64,000 nt of DNA from Zobellia uliginosa (lineage in GTDB: Bacteria; Bacteroidota; Bacteroidia; Flavobacteriales; Flavobacteriaceae), in NCBI RefSeq assembly GCF_018860745.1, contig NZ_JAHKPY010000001.1, positions 1 through 64,000 on the forward strand, in the 5' to 3' direction. The position numbers and the translations under genes are program-made. Positions 37,301 to 44,532 of this stretch are shown here, one piece after another; position 1 is the stretch's first letter, and every line of letters begins with the position of its first letter. Below the pieces are notes generated by a model, which saw only the letters and a list, made by a program, of their open reading frames with translations, had not been told where the DNA came from and ran no database searches.

Positions 37301-38671
37301 ATCAAACTTAAGTTCCGTTATGGATTCATCAAGCTCTAAAATTTTATAAAAATTTTGCGACCACTGTACTTTATCCGCGATCGTATCCCATTTCCAATTG
37401 GACAACATTGAAATCTGTTCGGCAAAATTTAATCTATCATTTTTTTCCAGAAGTTCTTCCTCTGCATTTTTAATTTCCGAAATATCGGACAATACAGCGA
37501 TAAAGCCCGTATGCTCACCGTTTTCATCTTTAATAGATGAGACCGTTGTTTGACATGGAAACGTTGACCCGTCTTTTCTGCGATGTGTCCATTCCCGGGT
37601 ATCATCCATATCTTTTTTTGAAAGATCTATATATTTTGAGATATCTTCAAAATGGTTCAAGCTAGATGACCTTTCCCCATACAATTGCTTTAATTCATTT
37701 TTAAACCTTACTAGTTCATATTCTGCAACAAATAACAAAGGATTGTTGATTCCAACAGTTTCTGCAGACGTATAGCCTAATAAAACCTCTGCACCTCTAT
37801 TAAAATTATTAATAATACCATCTCTGCCAGTAGTGATGATTGCAATGGCTTTTGAATTGAATATAGCTTGAAGTTCTGAGTGGGCCTTGTTTAATTGTTG
37901 TTCCGCTAGTTTTGTGTTATTGATATCTTGAACTATCCCAAAAAGCCTAGTTCGTTTTCCTTCCAAGTATTCTACTCTCCCTACTACCCTAGTCCAACAA
38001 ATATTACGCTTGGCAGTTACGATTTCTAATTCCAAATTAAAATGAGTGCCGTCCTCCCTAGCTTTTTCAATTGCATTTTCTAATTTCTCTCTACTTTCTC
38101 CTTCTTTAAAAAAGTTGACACCACTATCTAAAGTCGGGACAAAATCTTCTGAAACCTCGTGTATTTCGCGAGTTATTTTACTCCAATAAACCTCACCTGT
38201 TAATAGATTTATTTCCCAGGTTCCAATTCTGGCAATTTCATTTGTTTTTTCTAGTATCTCGTCAATTCTTGCCTGCTCTAGCTCTTTTTCCTTTCTACGG
38301 GTAACATCTCCGGTATGCATTAAAATACCGCCAATTTTGTCCTCTGATATGAACCAAGGCCTAACATCCCAATAAATCCATTGTACTGAACCATCTGTGC
38401 GCTCAAAAGGCGTTTCTTCACAAATATCCGTTGCGCCATTTAAACACCTATTGTGCATATCTTTCCAATCATCACCTATTTCGGGAAAGATTTCATAGTG
38501 GGAACGACCTATTATTTCTATTCCTTCTAAGCCGTAATCCTTCACCCATGATGGAGACGCGGCAACATAACACATGTTATTATCCACCATAGCCATTGCA
38601 GTAGAGGCCTGTTCAATAAACATTTTCTGGTACTCCTCCTGTGACTTTGATTTGTTCTTAGATGCCCCCAA
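34373..38671 (-). CDS. Multi-PAS sensor histidine kinase
   Basis: 1432-aa cytoplasmic kinase without clear membrane segments. PAS domains fill residues about 10-1190: two leading PAS units (10-130, 135-260), then three copies of a PAS-PAS module of about 270 residues (263-537, 538-807, 808-1074), then a final PAS (1075-1190). The kinase core follows: HisKA with His1224 in the THITSHNLRAP motif, and HATPase with NLVGNAIKY, DNGLGID and GVGLFLTK. No receiver domain. The modules share long near-identical segments (FVHPEDKEI, ESFTHRIITTSG, GEVHTNEK), so they arose by tandem duplication. No response regulator gene is adjacent; the partner is unknown. Related proteins are bacteriophytochrome-like kinases without the phytochrome domain. 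Confidence 0.92.
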   Translation of the reverse strand: MGASKNKSKSQEEYQKMFIEQASTAMAMVDNNMCYVAASPSWVKDYGLEGIEIIGRSHYEIFPEIGDDWKDMHNRCLNGATDICEETPFERTDGSVQWIYWDVRPWFISEDKIGGILMHTGDVTRRKEKELEQARIDEILEKTNEIARIGTWEINLLTGEVYWSKITREIHEVSEDFVPTLDSGVNFFKEGESREKLENAIEKAREDGTHFNLELEIVTAKRNICWTRVVGRVEYLEGKRTRLFGIVQDINNTKLAEQQLNKAHSELQAIFNSKAIAIITTGRDGIINNFNRGAEVLLGYTSAETVGINNPLLFVAEYELVRFKNELKQLYGERSSSLNHFEDISKYIDLSKKDMDDTREWTHRRKDGSTFPCQTTVSSIKDENGEHTGFIAVLSDISEIKNAEEELLEKNDRLNFAEQISMLSNWKWDTIADKVQWSQNFYKILELDESITELKFDSYFRFVHPEDIEIVNQHFEKVEKDKKWESFTHRIITTSGKVKIIQLLGEVHTNEKDEIVEMVGTCQDVTESKMAERNLQKAHSELTAIFNSNSISIITTDKNGVINRFNEGAEAILGYSAAEVVGKEKPELYLLKEEHSKFKNDIARQNGKDPATFNYYVDSLEHDLNDTREWMYRRKDGVIVPVLATTSAIKNIDNSNEGYIAISKDISEIKNAESELLKKNQLLNYAERISKMANWQWDPVADKGKSSKNLYKILELDEKITDLQLDIYLDFVHPEDKEITAQHFEKAVKDKKWESFTHRIITTSGRVKTIQLLGEVFTNEKGEVIEITGTCQDVTEITMAERHLQKAHSELQAIFNSESILIITTDKNGVINRFNHGAELLLGYSAAEMVGIEKPRKYIHEDEIKEFRKDIAVLNGEDPATYDHYENLFKKELNDTREWTYYKKDGSPVSVLSTITTIKNGDNANEGFIAISKDISEIKNAESELLKKNEQLNFAEQISMMGHWQWNTMADTVKWSQNLYTVFELDETITNLNFDTYFGFVHPEDKEIVTQYFDKAIKDKKLNSFTHRIITTSGKLKTIHVLGEVHTNEKGEIVEMVGTSQDVTDIKMAEKKFRGLLESAPDAMVIVNDRGTIQLINKQSEKLFGYTPEELIDKPVEILIPTSFYPEHPTHHSSFFHTPINKEMGIGKDLYALKKNGEEIPIQISLSPLHTEEGLLVSAAIRDITKRKLAEQKINEAKENLELVAQKLSSQNKQLADFTHITSHNLRAPVANLNSLLEIYDQSETEGDRKAIFSKFKTVIQHLTLTLNTLVDALKTKIGDSGEDLEEIDLGAILEHTKEILSGAILNSGAIIKSDFSKVSTIGYKRVYMESIFLNLVGNAIKYKSEDRIPEIRITSELENGKIVLKFQDNGLGIDLEQHGHKLFGLNKVFHRHPDAKGVGLFLTKTQIEAMNGVISASSKVNVGTTFTIHFD
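35450..37885 (-). repeat. Three tandem PAS-PAS coding modules
   Basis: Module boundaries in DNA are 37061-37885, 36251-37060 and 35450-36250. Each starts at a KAHSEL segment and ends just after a CQDVTE/SQDVTD segment. The encoded modules are 275, 270 and 267 residues and align along their whole length, with the highest likeness in the second PAS of each. Confidence 0.85.
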
Positions 38672-39113
38672 TTATTAGAATTTTGTAGGAATTTTATTTA
38701 AGATAATGATAATAATTAATGTAGGGTAGGATTTTTAATGGATAATTGTAATTTACTAAAGAAAAACCCTACAATTACAAAACGGAGTATCGTTAAAATA
38801 TTACCAAATTCAACATTTTAATTTGTATCTGAGCCACCCTATTTATCAAGTTTTTATACCGTGTAGCACAGAATTAAATAAAAGAGGAACTAATAGTATA
38901 AACTAATCAAAATCATAAGTAGACTATACTAGTGCATTGTTCAAGAATATACCCAAAGTCTGTTTTTGTGTTATAGCCTATTTATTAAGGTATCTTTACT
39001 AAAGATTATATAAACAAAACTCTACTGCATTCCATAGTTATGAATGCAGGAGAGCGTTTTATTTACTTCGTTTATTCAATACAAAATGAGATTGCCAAGA
39101 TAATCTTTATGTC
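38672..39113. other. Intergenic region without recognised gene
   Basis: About 440 very AT-rich bases between the kinase start and the SDR pseudogene. It must hold the kinase promoter, but no perfect minus-strand TAnnTTTG was found. The inverted pair GTAGGG (38721) and CCCTAC (38767) with distant arms could form a weak stem. Confidence 0.4.
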
Positions 39114-39679
39114 CTATGGATTGGTAGACCATATAGATGCATTTGCTAACATGGCTCTTCTAGATAATTTTAAATCTGCAGTAATCAATTCTGCAAAATT
39201 TTCTGGTTGCAGAACTTTATCCGGGTTACCGTCTGTAATACCTAAATCCAAAGTCATATCTGTGGCAATGGTACTTGGTGTTAACGTAGATATTCTAGTA
39301 TTGTCTTTACGAACCTCTTTAGTCAATGCTTGAGACATGCCAATAACTGTAAACTTAGATGCTGAATAAGCCGAAGTATTTGCATTACCACTTAACCCAG
39401 CTGTAGACGAGATATTGATGATATCTTCGTCATTATTCGCTATTAAGTACGGTAAAACTAACTTGGTTGCGTAATACACTCCCAATACGTTAACCTCAAT
39501 CATCCGAGTCCATTCTAAGACTTCCATTTCATTGAAAGATGCAAAATTACCAATACCGGCGTTGTTCATTAAAATATCTACTCCGCCTAAATCAATGATA
39601 CTTTAATACCTTTCAGCACTGCTTTATAATCGCTTTCATCAAAAGCAGCATGCGTAGCTTTGACTCCTAATTTCCCCAA
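39114..39679 (-). pseudogene. Short-chain dehydrogenase pseudogene (truncated and frameshifted)
   Basis: The 151-residue open part (from 39569) has the middle and end of a classical SDR: NNAG, INISSTAG, the catalytic YSASK and a C-terminal tail. The N-terminal cofactor motif TGxxxGxG is missing. Just upstream, in another frame, the segment LGKLGVKATHAAFDESD reads as the preceding part of the same protein; it runs into a stop at about 39595, while the next frame continues IDLGGVDILMNNAG. So one frameshift lies near 39596-39605. The remnant begins immediately after the stop codon of the racemase gene, which suggests that a deletion removed the first third. Not expected to be functional. Confidence 0.82.
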
Positions 39680-40438
39680 TTAACCAATAAGGGTCTCTTC
39701 CATTTTTCTGGACTCCCGTATTAAAGCACTGGCCAAAACTGTCGTAGCATCAATAATTAAACTGTCTTCTATCTTTTCATATTGAATAGCAAGCGGAATT
39801 TCAGTGCAACCTAAAATTACGGCTTGTGCGCCTTTTCTGGACAAATACGTGGCCGCCATACTCAGGTTTTCTTTAGCTTTTTCATTTACTGGATTAGAAA
39901 ACGCCTTAATTCCATAACTTGTGTCATAAATAGAAGGATGAACAAATAGATCCTGAATATCTTCGGATGGCTGAATTACTTCAATATTATATTTTGCCAA
40001 TACCTCTGGATATACTTTTGCTAAAATTGTACCTGTCGTACCCAAAACACCCACCTTCGTAATCTCTGGATGCTTGGTAGATATATGTAAACCTACTTCT
40101 TCGATCAAGTTTACCAGAACACAAGATTCTGGAATACTTTTCTCTATTAAGCTTAAAATAGGTCTTGCGTGCGCTGTATTACAAGGGATACCGATAATAC
40201 TGGAACCACTTGCGATGAGGGAGGCTATAATTTCCGATATGGCAATACCTGGATTGACGTCCGTTTCCCCCAATAGATACTTGGTACGATCTATAATCTT
40301 ATGAGGAACCGATAACATAGAAACCGGCAAATGTTCTTGGTCCGATTTTGCTTCGGTAAGGTCGTAGACTTTTTTAATTAAATCTATACCTGCGTAGCTA
40401 CCCACTCCCCCTACTATGCCTATTGTCTTATTTGTCAT
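39680..40438 (-). CDS. Aspartate/glutamate racemase-family protein
   Basis: 252 aa from the ATG at 40438 (MTNKTIGIVGGVG); one or five more residues are possible from 40441 or 40453. The family's two catalytic cysteines are present in IPCNTAHA (about residue 85) and ILGCTEIP (about residue 210), and the N-terminal GIVGGVG(S) loop fits aspartate racemases. Probably a cytoplasmic amino acid racemase; substrate cannot be assigned. Its 3' end abuts an SDR remnant, marking a deletion junction. Confidence 0.88.
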   Translation of the reverse strand: MTNKTIGIVGGVGSYAGIDLIKKVYDLTEAKSDQEHLPVSMLSVPHKIIDRTKYLLGETDVNPGIAISEIIASLIASGSSIIGIPCNTAHARPILSLIEKSIPESCVLVNLIEEVGLHISTKHPEITKVGVLGTTGTILAKVYPEVLAKYNIEVIQPSEDIQDLFVHPSIYDTSYGIKAFSNPVNEKAKENLSMAATYLSRKGAQAVILGCTEIPLAIQYEKIEDSLIIDATTVLASALIRESRKMEETLIG

Positions 40439-40493
40439 CATAATGCTATACAAAATAAACAGACCCCATTTTATTAGACTAAAATAAGGTCTG

Positions 40494-40501
40494 CAAAGAT
40501 A
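40494..40501 (-). promoter_or_regulatory. -7 box of the racemase gene
   Basis: Minus strand reads TATCTTTG followed by C, a perfect TAnnTTTG, about 55 bases upstream of the start codon. Confidence 0.65.
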
Positions 40502-40556
40502 CGTTTTATGCTCTTTGAATTTGTGAGCTAAACTGAATTATAATTAGTAATCCATA

Positions 40557-41204
40557 TTAGGCTTCTTGTAGCATTTCCGTTAATACTTGCTTAAAAACAT
40601 CTACGGGTTGCGCCCCTGTTAATGCACTCTTCTTGTCAAAAACAAAAGTAGGCACAGAAGACACTCCAAGTCCTTGCCAGTATTGCTCTTTAGAAGTTAC
40701 TTCATATCTAAAGCTGTCATTGTCCAGCCTTGCCATTCCTTTCTCTACATCCAACCCAACATCTTTCAACGCTTCAGCTAAGACATTCCTATCGGAAACA
40801 TCTTTTCTTTCGCTGAAAAAAGCCGTCATTAAACGCATTTTCAATTCAGTTTGTTTTCCTTTTTCATGTGCAAACTCCAATAACACATGAGCGTCTCGCG
40901 TATTGGCCATTCGCATACCTTCAAAATAATCGAATGTAAAGCCCAATTCTTCACCGGCATCTATCATACGTTGCTGAGAATCTTTTTGCTGCTCTAGGGT
41001 TGAACCATATTTGTTTGCAATGTGCTCTACCAAATCCTCACCCTCTACAGGCATATGAGGATTCAATTCAAAAGGTTGCCACTCTACTTCAATTTTATCC
41101 TCAACACCAAGTTCGGTAATCGCTCTTTGTAAGCGCTTGTATCCAATAGTACACCAAGGGCAAACTACATCTGAAACAATATCTAATTTTATTTTTTCTG
41201 CCAT
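40557..41204 (-). CDS. DsbA-family FrnE-like oxidoreductase
   Basis: 215-aa thioredoxin-fold protein with an inserted helical domain. The active-site motif VCPWC lies at about residues 13-17, typical for FrnE/2-hydroxychromene isomerase-like members (IVSDVVCPWCTIGYKRL). No signal peptide, so it acts in the cytoplasm. The cis-Pro loop is SSVPTFVFD. FrnE proteins act in thiol redox and oxidative-stress tolerance. Transcribed after the EthD-family gene with a 23-base gap. Confidence 0.9.
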   Translation of the reverse strand: MAEKIKLDIVSDVVCPWCTIGYKRLQRAITELGVEDKIEVEWQPFELNPHMPVEGEDLVEHIANKYGSTLEQQKDSQQRMIDAGEELGFTFDYFEGMRMANTRDAHVLLEFAHEKGKQTELKMRLMTAFFSERKDVSDRNVLAEALKDVGLDVEKGMARLDNDSFRYEVTSKEQYWQGLGVSSVPTFVFDKKSALTGAQPVDVFKQVLTEMLQEA

Positions 41205-41227
41205 AACATCAATTTTAATTTAGAAAA

Positions 41228-41536
41228 CTAAACTAATTCACTAATCTGGATTATCCCATCAACATTGGAATAATTTGGTACATCTGCCGCGAACTTCTCT
41301 GCATGAGGACCAAAAGATTTTTGAAACTCTTCAAGTGAATCAAAATATAGATTCGCAATAGTAACAAAAGGAGCAAGCTCACCAGGTACCCTACCTCCCA
41401 GTCCTTTTTCTACTTCCACCTTTTTCAGGGCACTCCCCACCAAAGATTGAACCATTGGTATATGGGTATTGGAGTAGTATTCATGATTGAACTCTACAGT
41501 TTCACTATTTGTATACAGTACGGATACTTTAATCAT
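41228..41536 (-). CDS. EthD-family protein
   Basis: 102 aa, small alpha+beta barrel (ferredoxin-like) protein. The N-terminus IKVSVLYTNSETVEFNHEYYSNTHIPMVQSLVG carries the conserved FxxYYxxxHIP signature. EthD proteins are associated with ring-cleavage or detoxification operons, but enzymatic function is unproven. Start codon supported by position right after an A/T-rich leader. First gene of a two-gene operon with frnE-like. Confidence 0.88.
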   Translation of the reverse strand: MIKVSVLYTNSETVEFNHEYYSNTHIPMVQSLVGSALKKVEVEKGLGGRVPGELAPFVTIANLYFDSLEEFQKSFGPHAEKFAADVPNYSNVDGIIQISELV

Positions 41537-41988
41537 AATTCTATTTTTATTTTATTTGTGTTCTCTTACTATTTCTATCGCAATGGATTCAGTTTAGCTA
41601 CGGAAAAAGCATTCCATTTTAAAACTTTTTACTGTTAACCGATGCACGTATTCGTCCGTGCTATCTTTTGGCTCACCAATTTGAGCCGAAAGTTCAAAAA
41701 ACACCAAAATACCATTTACTTCTCTATAGTCTTCAAATTATATAGAACCATACAAAAAATCTTTTGCAGGTTTAGGATTATTGCTTATTGTAATACTAAG
41801 GCTTCAAGAAGCCCACTGTCTTTACCAATATACAGCAATAGTGGAAAGAATAGCCGTTAAAATTTTTAATAGATTTTTCATGAAAAGCTGGTTGAAACTG
41901 GTTCTGTTGCTAACGATTAGAAAGAAATAAACCCTCCACCTAAGTGGAAGGTTTATGCACTACCATCAAACTTCGTAAGCTAACAACA
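41537..41988. other. Intergenic region with one terminator
   Basis: About 450 bases. It must hold the EthD operon promoter, but no perfect minus-strand -7 box was seen. The only clear structure is the hairpin at 41928-41953. A 72-codon open frame at 41642-41860 has no family signature or conserved composition and is not called. Confidence 0.45.
41928..41953 (-). terminator. Terminator of the AhpD-like gene
   Basis: AAACCCTCCAC pairs with GTGGAAGGTTT around CTAA with one mismatch; on the minus strand it is followed by a T-rich stretch (TTTATTTCTTTC). Confidence 0.65.
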
Positions 41989-42552
41989 TTAGGCAGTTTG
42001 TCCTTCTTTTTTCCAAGCGAATTTTTGAAAAGCATCATCTACTGGAGTTTCAGCAATATGGTTTACATAATTGCTGATTACTTTTTGAGAAAGACCCAAT
42101 ATAATCTCCAATAATTGTCTTTCTTCATAACCGGCTGCGTAAAATGCTTGAATGTCCTCTTCTTTGATATACCCTCTGTCACGAACAATTTTCAATGTAG
42201 TTTCATGCAATACTTGAAGTTTTTCAAAAGGTAATTTTGTGCCATTTCTCAAGGCTTCCGTAATAGCATCATCAACTTTCATCATTTTGGCTATGGCAGT
42301 GTGGGCTGGAACACAATAATGACATTTATGCTCTACGTTAATAGTTTGCCACACCACTGTAAGTTCATCGTTATCAAAAGATGAATTAACAAAAAGTTCG
42401 TGAATGGACTGATATGCATTCAATAGACCTGGTGCCCCAGCCAATACCCCGTGTAAATTAGGTATATTACCGTATGCCTTGATCGATTTTTCCAATAATG
42501 GCTTACTTTCTTCCGGTGCTGTTTCTAAAGTGTGAATCTTTAATGTGCTCAT
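41989..42552 (-). CDS. Carboxymuconolactone decarboxylase-family protein (AhpD-like)
   Basis: 187 aa. The redox motif EHKCHYCVPAHT (Cys-x-x-Cys plus His) is the AhpD/CMD alkylhydroperoxidase-type active site. A second half-domain follows (LQVLHETTLKIVRDRGYI). Probably a thiol peroxidase-like detoxification enzyme in the cytoplasm. A TetR-type regulator gene is directly upstream on the same strand, and a perfect inverted repeat (42597-42614) lies between the two, so the gene is likely repressed by it. Confidence 0.9.
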   Translation of the reverse strand: MSTLKIHTLETAPEESKPLLEKSIKAYGNIPNLHGVLAGAPGLLNAYQSIHELFVNSSFDNDELTVVWQTINVEHKCHYCVPAHTAIAKMMKVDDAITEALRNGTKLPFEKLQVLHETTLKIVRDRGYIKEEDIQAFYAAGYEERQLLEIILGLSQKVISNYVNHIAETPVDDAFQKFAWKKEGQTA

Positions 42553-42596
42553 AATTCTTATATATCAATTAATTATTATTTATATCCTTATTTATT

Positions 42597-42614
42597 ACTA
42601 AGCAAACGCTTAGT
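42597..42614. promoter_or_regulatory. TetR-type operator O1
   Basis: Perfect inverted repeat ACTAAGC-N4-GCTTAGT, 45 bases upstream of the AhpD-like gene. The left arm and spacer length recur upstream of the TetR gene itself. Confidence 0.7.
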
Positions 42615-42631
42615 TTTTGTGTAAAAAATTT

Positions 42632-43195
42632 TTATATGTTCAAAAATGAAATTTCAATAGTGTCATTGAGTTTCCTTTGGTCGTAAACTTTTGATGAAAC
42701 TGACAATCCTAATAAACAGTTCATTAAATAATTTGCTTTCCGTTGTACTTCCCCCTCCTTACTTCCCTCTTCCTGTAAAAGATTAGCTATAAATAATTGC
42801 CTAATGGTACTAGCAAAATCCACTAATTTTTCCATAATAATAGGGTCTGAAACATCTTTCATTTCGTTCACCGTATTGGTTACCAAACACCCTTTATTTT
42901 TACTGCCCTCCTTCGCAAATTCCAAAAAGTCATAGAAGTATTGCTTAATTCCCTCCTTACCGTTTTTAGATGCTTTAAGTTTGTTCGTAATACAGGAGAT
43001 TTGTTTTTTATAGGCACTAATACTTTCAAGAAAAACACCCTGTTTATTACCAAAACTAGAGTAAATAGAAAATTGATTAATTCCCATTTCTTTCTCCAAC
43101 ATACGAACTGTAGTGGCTTCATAGCCATTTCGCCAGAACAAAGCCGTTGCTTTTTCTATTACCTCTTGTTCGTTATATTGCTTTTTTCTAGCCAT
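42632..43195 (-). CDS. TetR/AcrR-family repressor
   Basis: 187 aa from the ATG at 43195 (MARKKQYNEQEVIEKATALF); seven extra residues from 43216 would run over the -7 box and are rejected. The N-terminal helix-turn-helix is complete (TALFWRNGYEATTVRMLEKEMGINQFSIYSSFGNKQGVF), and the C-terminal part resembles TetR_C regulators with an NCLLGLSVSSK helix. Probably represses itself and the AhpD-like gene through the two ACTAAGC repeats. Inducer unknown. Confidence 0.9.
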   Translation of the reverse strand: MARKKQYNEQEVIEKATALFWRNGYEATTVRMLEKEMGINQFSIYSSFGNKQGVFLESISAYKKQISCITNKLKASKNGKEGIKQYFYDFLEFAKEGSKNKGCLVTNTVNEMKDVSDPIIMEKLVDFASTIRQLFIANLLQEEGSKEGEVQRKANYLMNCLLGLSVSSKVYDQRKLNDTIEISFLNI

Positions 43196-43213
43196 TGTTA
43201 CTAATCTGCGATA

Positions 43214-43235
43214 CAAAACTAAGCACTTGCTTTGA
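43214..43235. promoter_or_regulatory. TetR promoter (-7 43214-43221) overlapped by operator O2
   Basis: Minus strand 43214-43221 reads TAGTTTTG, a -7 box. ACTAAGC-ACTT-GCTTTGA at 43218-43235 repeats the O1 left arm exactly and matches five of seven bases on the right arm. The overlap fits autorepression. Confidence 0.62.
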
Positions 43236-43275
43236 AATAAAGAACTAATTAAGAATATTTTAGCTTTTGGAAATA

Positions 43276-43330
43276 AAAAAACAGCTCAAAAGTTAATTCA
43301 TAGCCCCATGAATTAAACTTTTGAGCTGCA
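43276..43330 (-). terminator. Terminator of the glycosyltransferase operon
   Basis: CAGCTCAAAAGTTAATTCAT pairs with ATGAATTAAACTTTTGAGCTG with one bulged base; on the minus strand it is followed by seven T. It ends the flippase-GT4-receiver/GT2 transcript. Confidence 0.9.
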
Positions 43331-43353
43331 CATATAATTAAGGAATACTGATT

Positions 43354-44493
43354 TTATCTATACGAAACGGCAATCTTGGCCAGTTGGCCTACAATTTTAA
43401 CCGAATCTTTCATAGATAGCTTAGAACCATCTGCATGAATCCATCTTTTAAGTGGCTGTTCACAAATAATACGCTTGGCTTCTTCTTTGCCATAATGCTT
43501 TCTCATTCGCATAAAAATCTCCACATCAAAAAGCCATTTGGTAATGAACTTTTTATTGAACATGGTAGAAGCTATTTCACGGTCCATTATTTTGGCACCA
43601 CACTGCGTATCCTTAAACGGCATACCTAAAATGGTCTGTATGATCATATTAATGGTCATACTTATGATTTTACGAGCGGATTCTTTAGTGATGTTCGCTC
43701 CCATTCTACTGATTCTGGAACCGCTCACAATCTTAAACTGAGAACTCTCTATAGTTTTAACTAAATCGTCAAAATCTCTAAAGTCAGTGGAAAGGTCAGC
43801 ATCCAAATAGCCTAAATAATCTAATTGATCGTCTTTTATCATATGCAAGATACCCTGCCGAACAGCTTCTGCTTTACCTCCATTCTTTTCACAATCGTAC
43901 ACACTTATATTAGACTCGTTTCCTTTGCGCAATTCATGTAGCACCTCTAAAGTTTTATCGGTACTTCCATCGTTTACAAAACATAAATGGTATCCTAAAT
44001 TTGCATGGGCAAAAGCTTTAAATTCCGGACCGGACAAACGTTCCTCTTCATTATAACATGGTATAACTACTCCTACACAATGCTTCTGCAGCATTTGAGC
44101 GTCTTCATTTGCTCCTGTTTTCACTTGAATTTCTGGCGCTCCGATAATACGTTTTATACGCGCCGCCATTTCATCAAGACTTACCGGCTTTTTCATGTAA
44201 TCATTTATACCTAAGTCAAAACCATCCACAATTATTTTCTCATCCGTATTACCGGACATTACTAAAATGGGAGTATCGGATTTCTTTTCCGAACGAATAT
44301 GTTCTACAACATTAAGCCCGGACATACCCGGCATATTAATATCTACAAGAACTAAATCTGGTGCAAAATTATCAAATATCTCTACACCTTGCTCCCCAGA
44401 GGAAGCTGTTTTAACATCATAACCCAACTCTAAAAGTCTTTTCTCTACGGAAAGCAAAATTAATTGCTGGTCATCAATGGCTAATATTTTCAT
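43354..44493 (-). CDS. Receiver domain fused to a family 2 glycosyltransferase
   Basis: 379 aa. Residues 1-120 are a canonical response-regulator receiver: acid pair D7 D8, phospho-acceptor D51 in LVLVDINMPGMSG, and the conserved Lys in DYMKKPVS. Residues about 138-379 are a GT2 enzyme of the dolichyl/polyprenyl-phosphate sugar transferase type: VVIPCYNEEERL, FVNDGSTDKT, the DxD site in GYLDADLSTD, and KDTQCGAKIM. There is no membrane anchor and no DNA-binding output. The design suggests that phosphorylation controls sugar transfer directly. Last gene of the flippase/GT4 operon. Kinase donors are probably those of the 56513-62751 operon (inference). Confidence 0.92.
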   Translation of the reverse strand: MKILAIDDQQLILLSVEKRLLELGYDVKTASSGEQGVEIFDNFAPDLVLVDINMPGMSGLNVVEHIRSEKKSDTPILVMSGNTDEKIIVDGFDLGINDYMKKPVSLDEMAARIKRIIGAPEIQVKTGANEDAQMLQKHCVGVVIPCYNEEERLSGPEFKAFAHANLGYHLCFVNDGSTDKTLEVLHELRKGNESNISVYDCEKNGGKAEAVRQGILHMIKDDQLDYLGYLDADLSTDFRDFDDLVKTIESSQFKIVSGSRISRMGANITKESARKIISMTINMIIQTILGMPFKDTQCGAKIMDREIASTMFNKKFITKWLFDVEIFMRMRKHYGKEEAKRIICEQPLKRWIHADGSKLSMKDSVKIVGQLAKIAVSYR

Positions 44494-44532
44494 GGTTGTA
44501 TTTTTAAGAAGATTTGGGATTCTAATCTTTTA

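Noticed and set aside
35450-37885. CRISPR-like repeats
   Set aside because: The repetition is in-frame protein modules of about 800 bases, not short repeats with spacers. No CRISPR array was seen anywhere.
38715-38772. LytTR-type repeat upstream of the PAS kinase
   Set aside because: TGTAGGGTA is present at 38720 but the position 21 bases away does not match.
41642-41860. 72-codon open frame in the EthD upstream region
   Set aside because: No promoter, no family signature, low-complexity basic/aromatic composition; not called.
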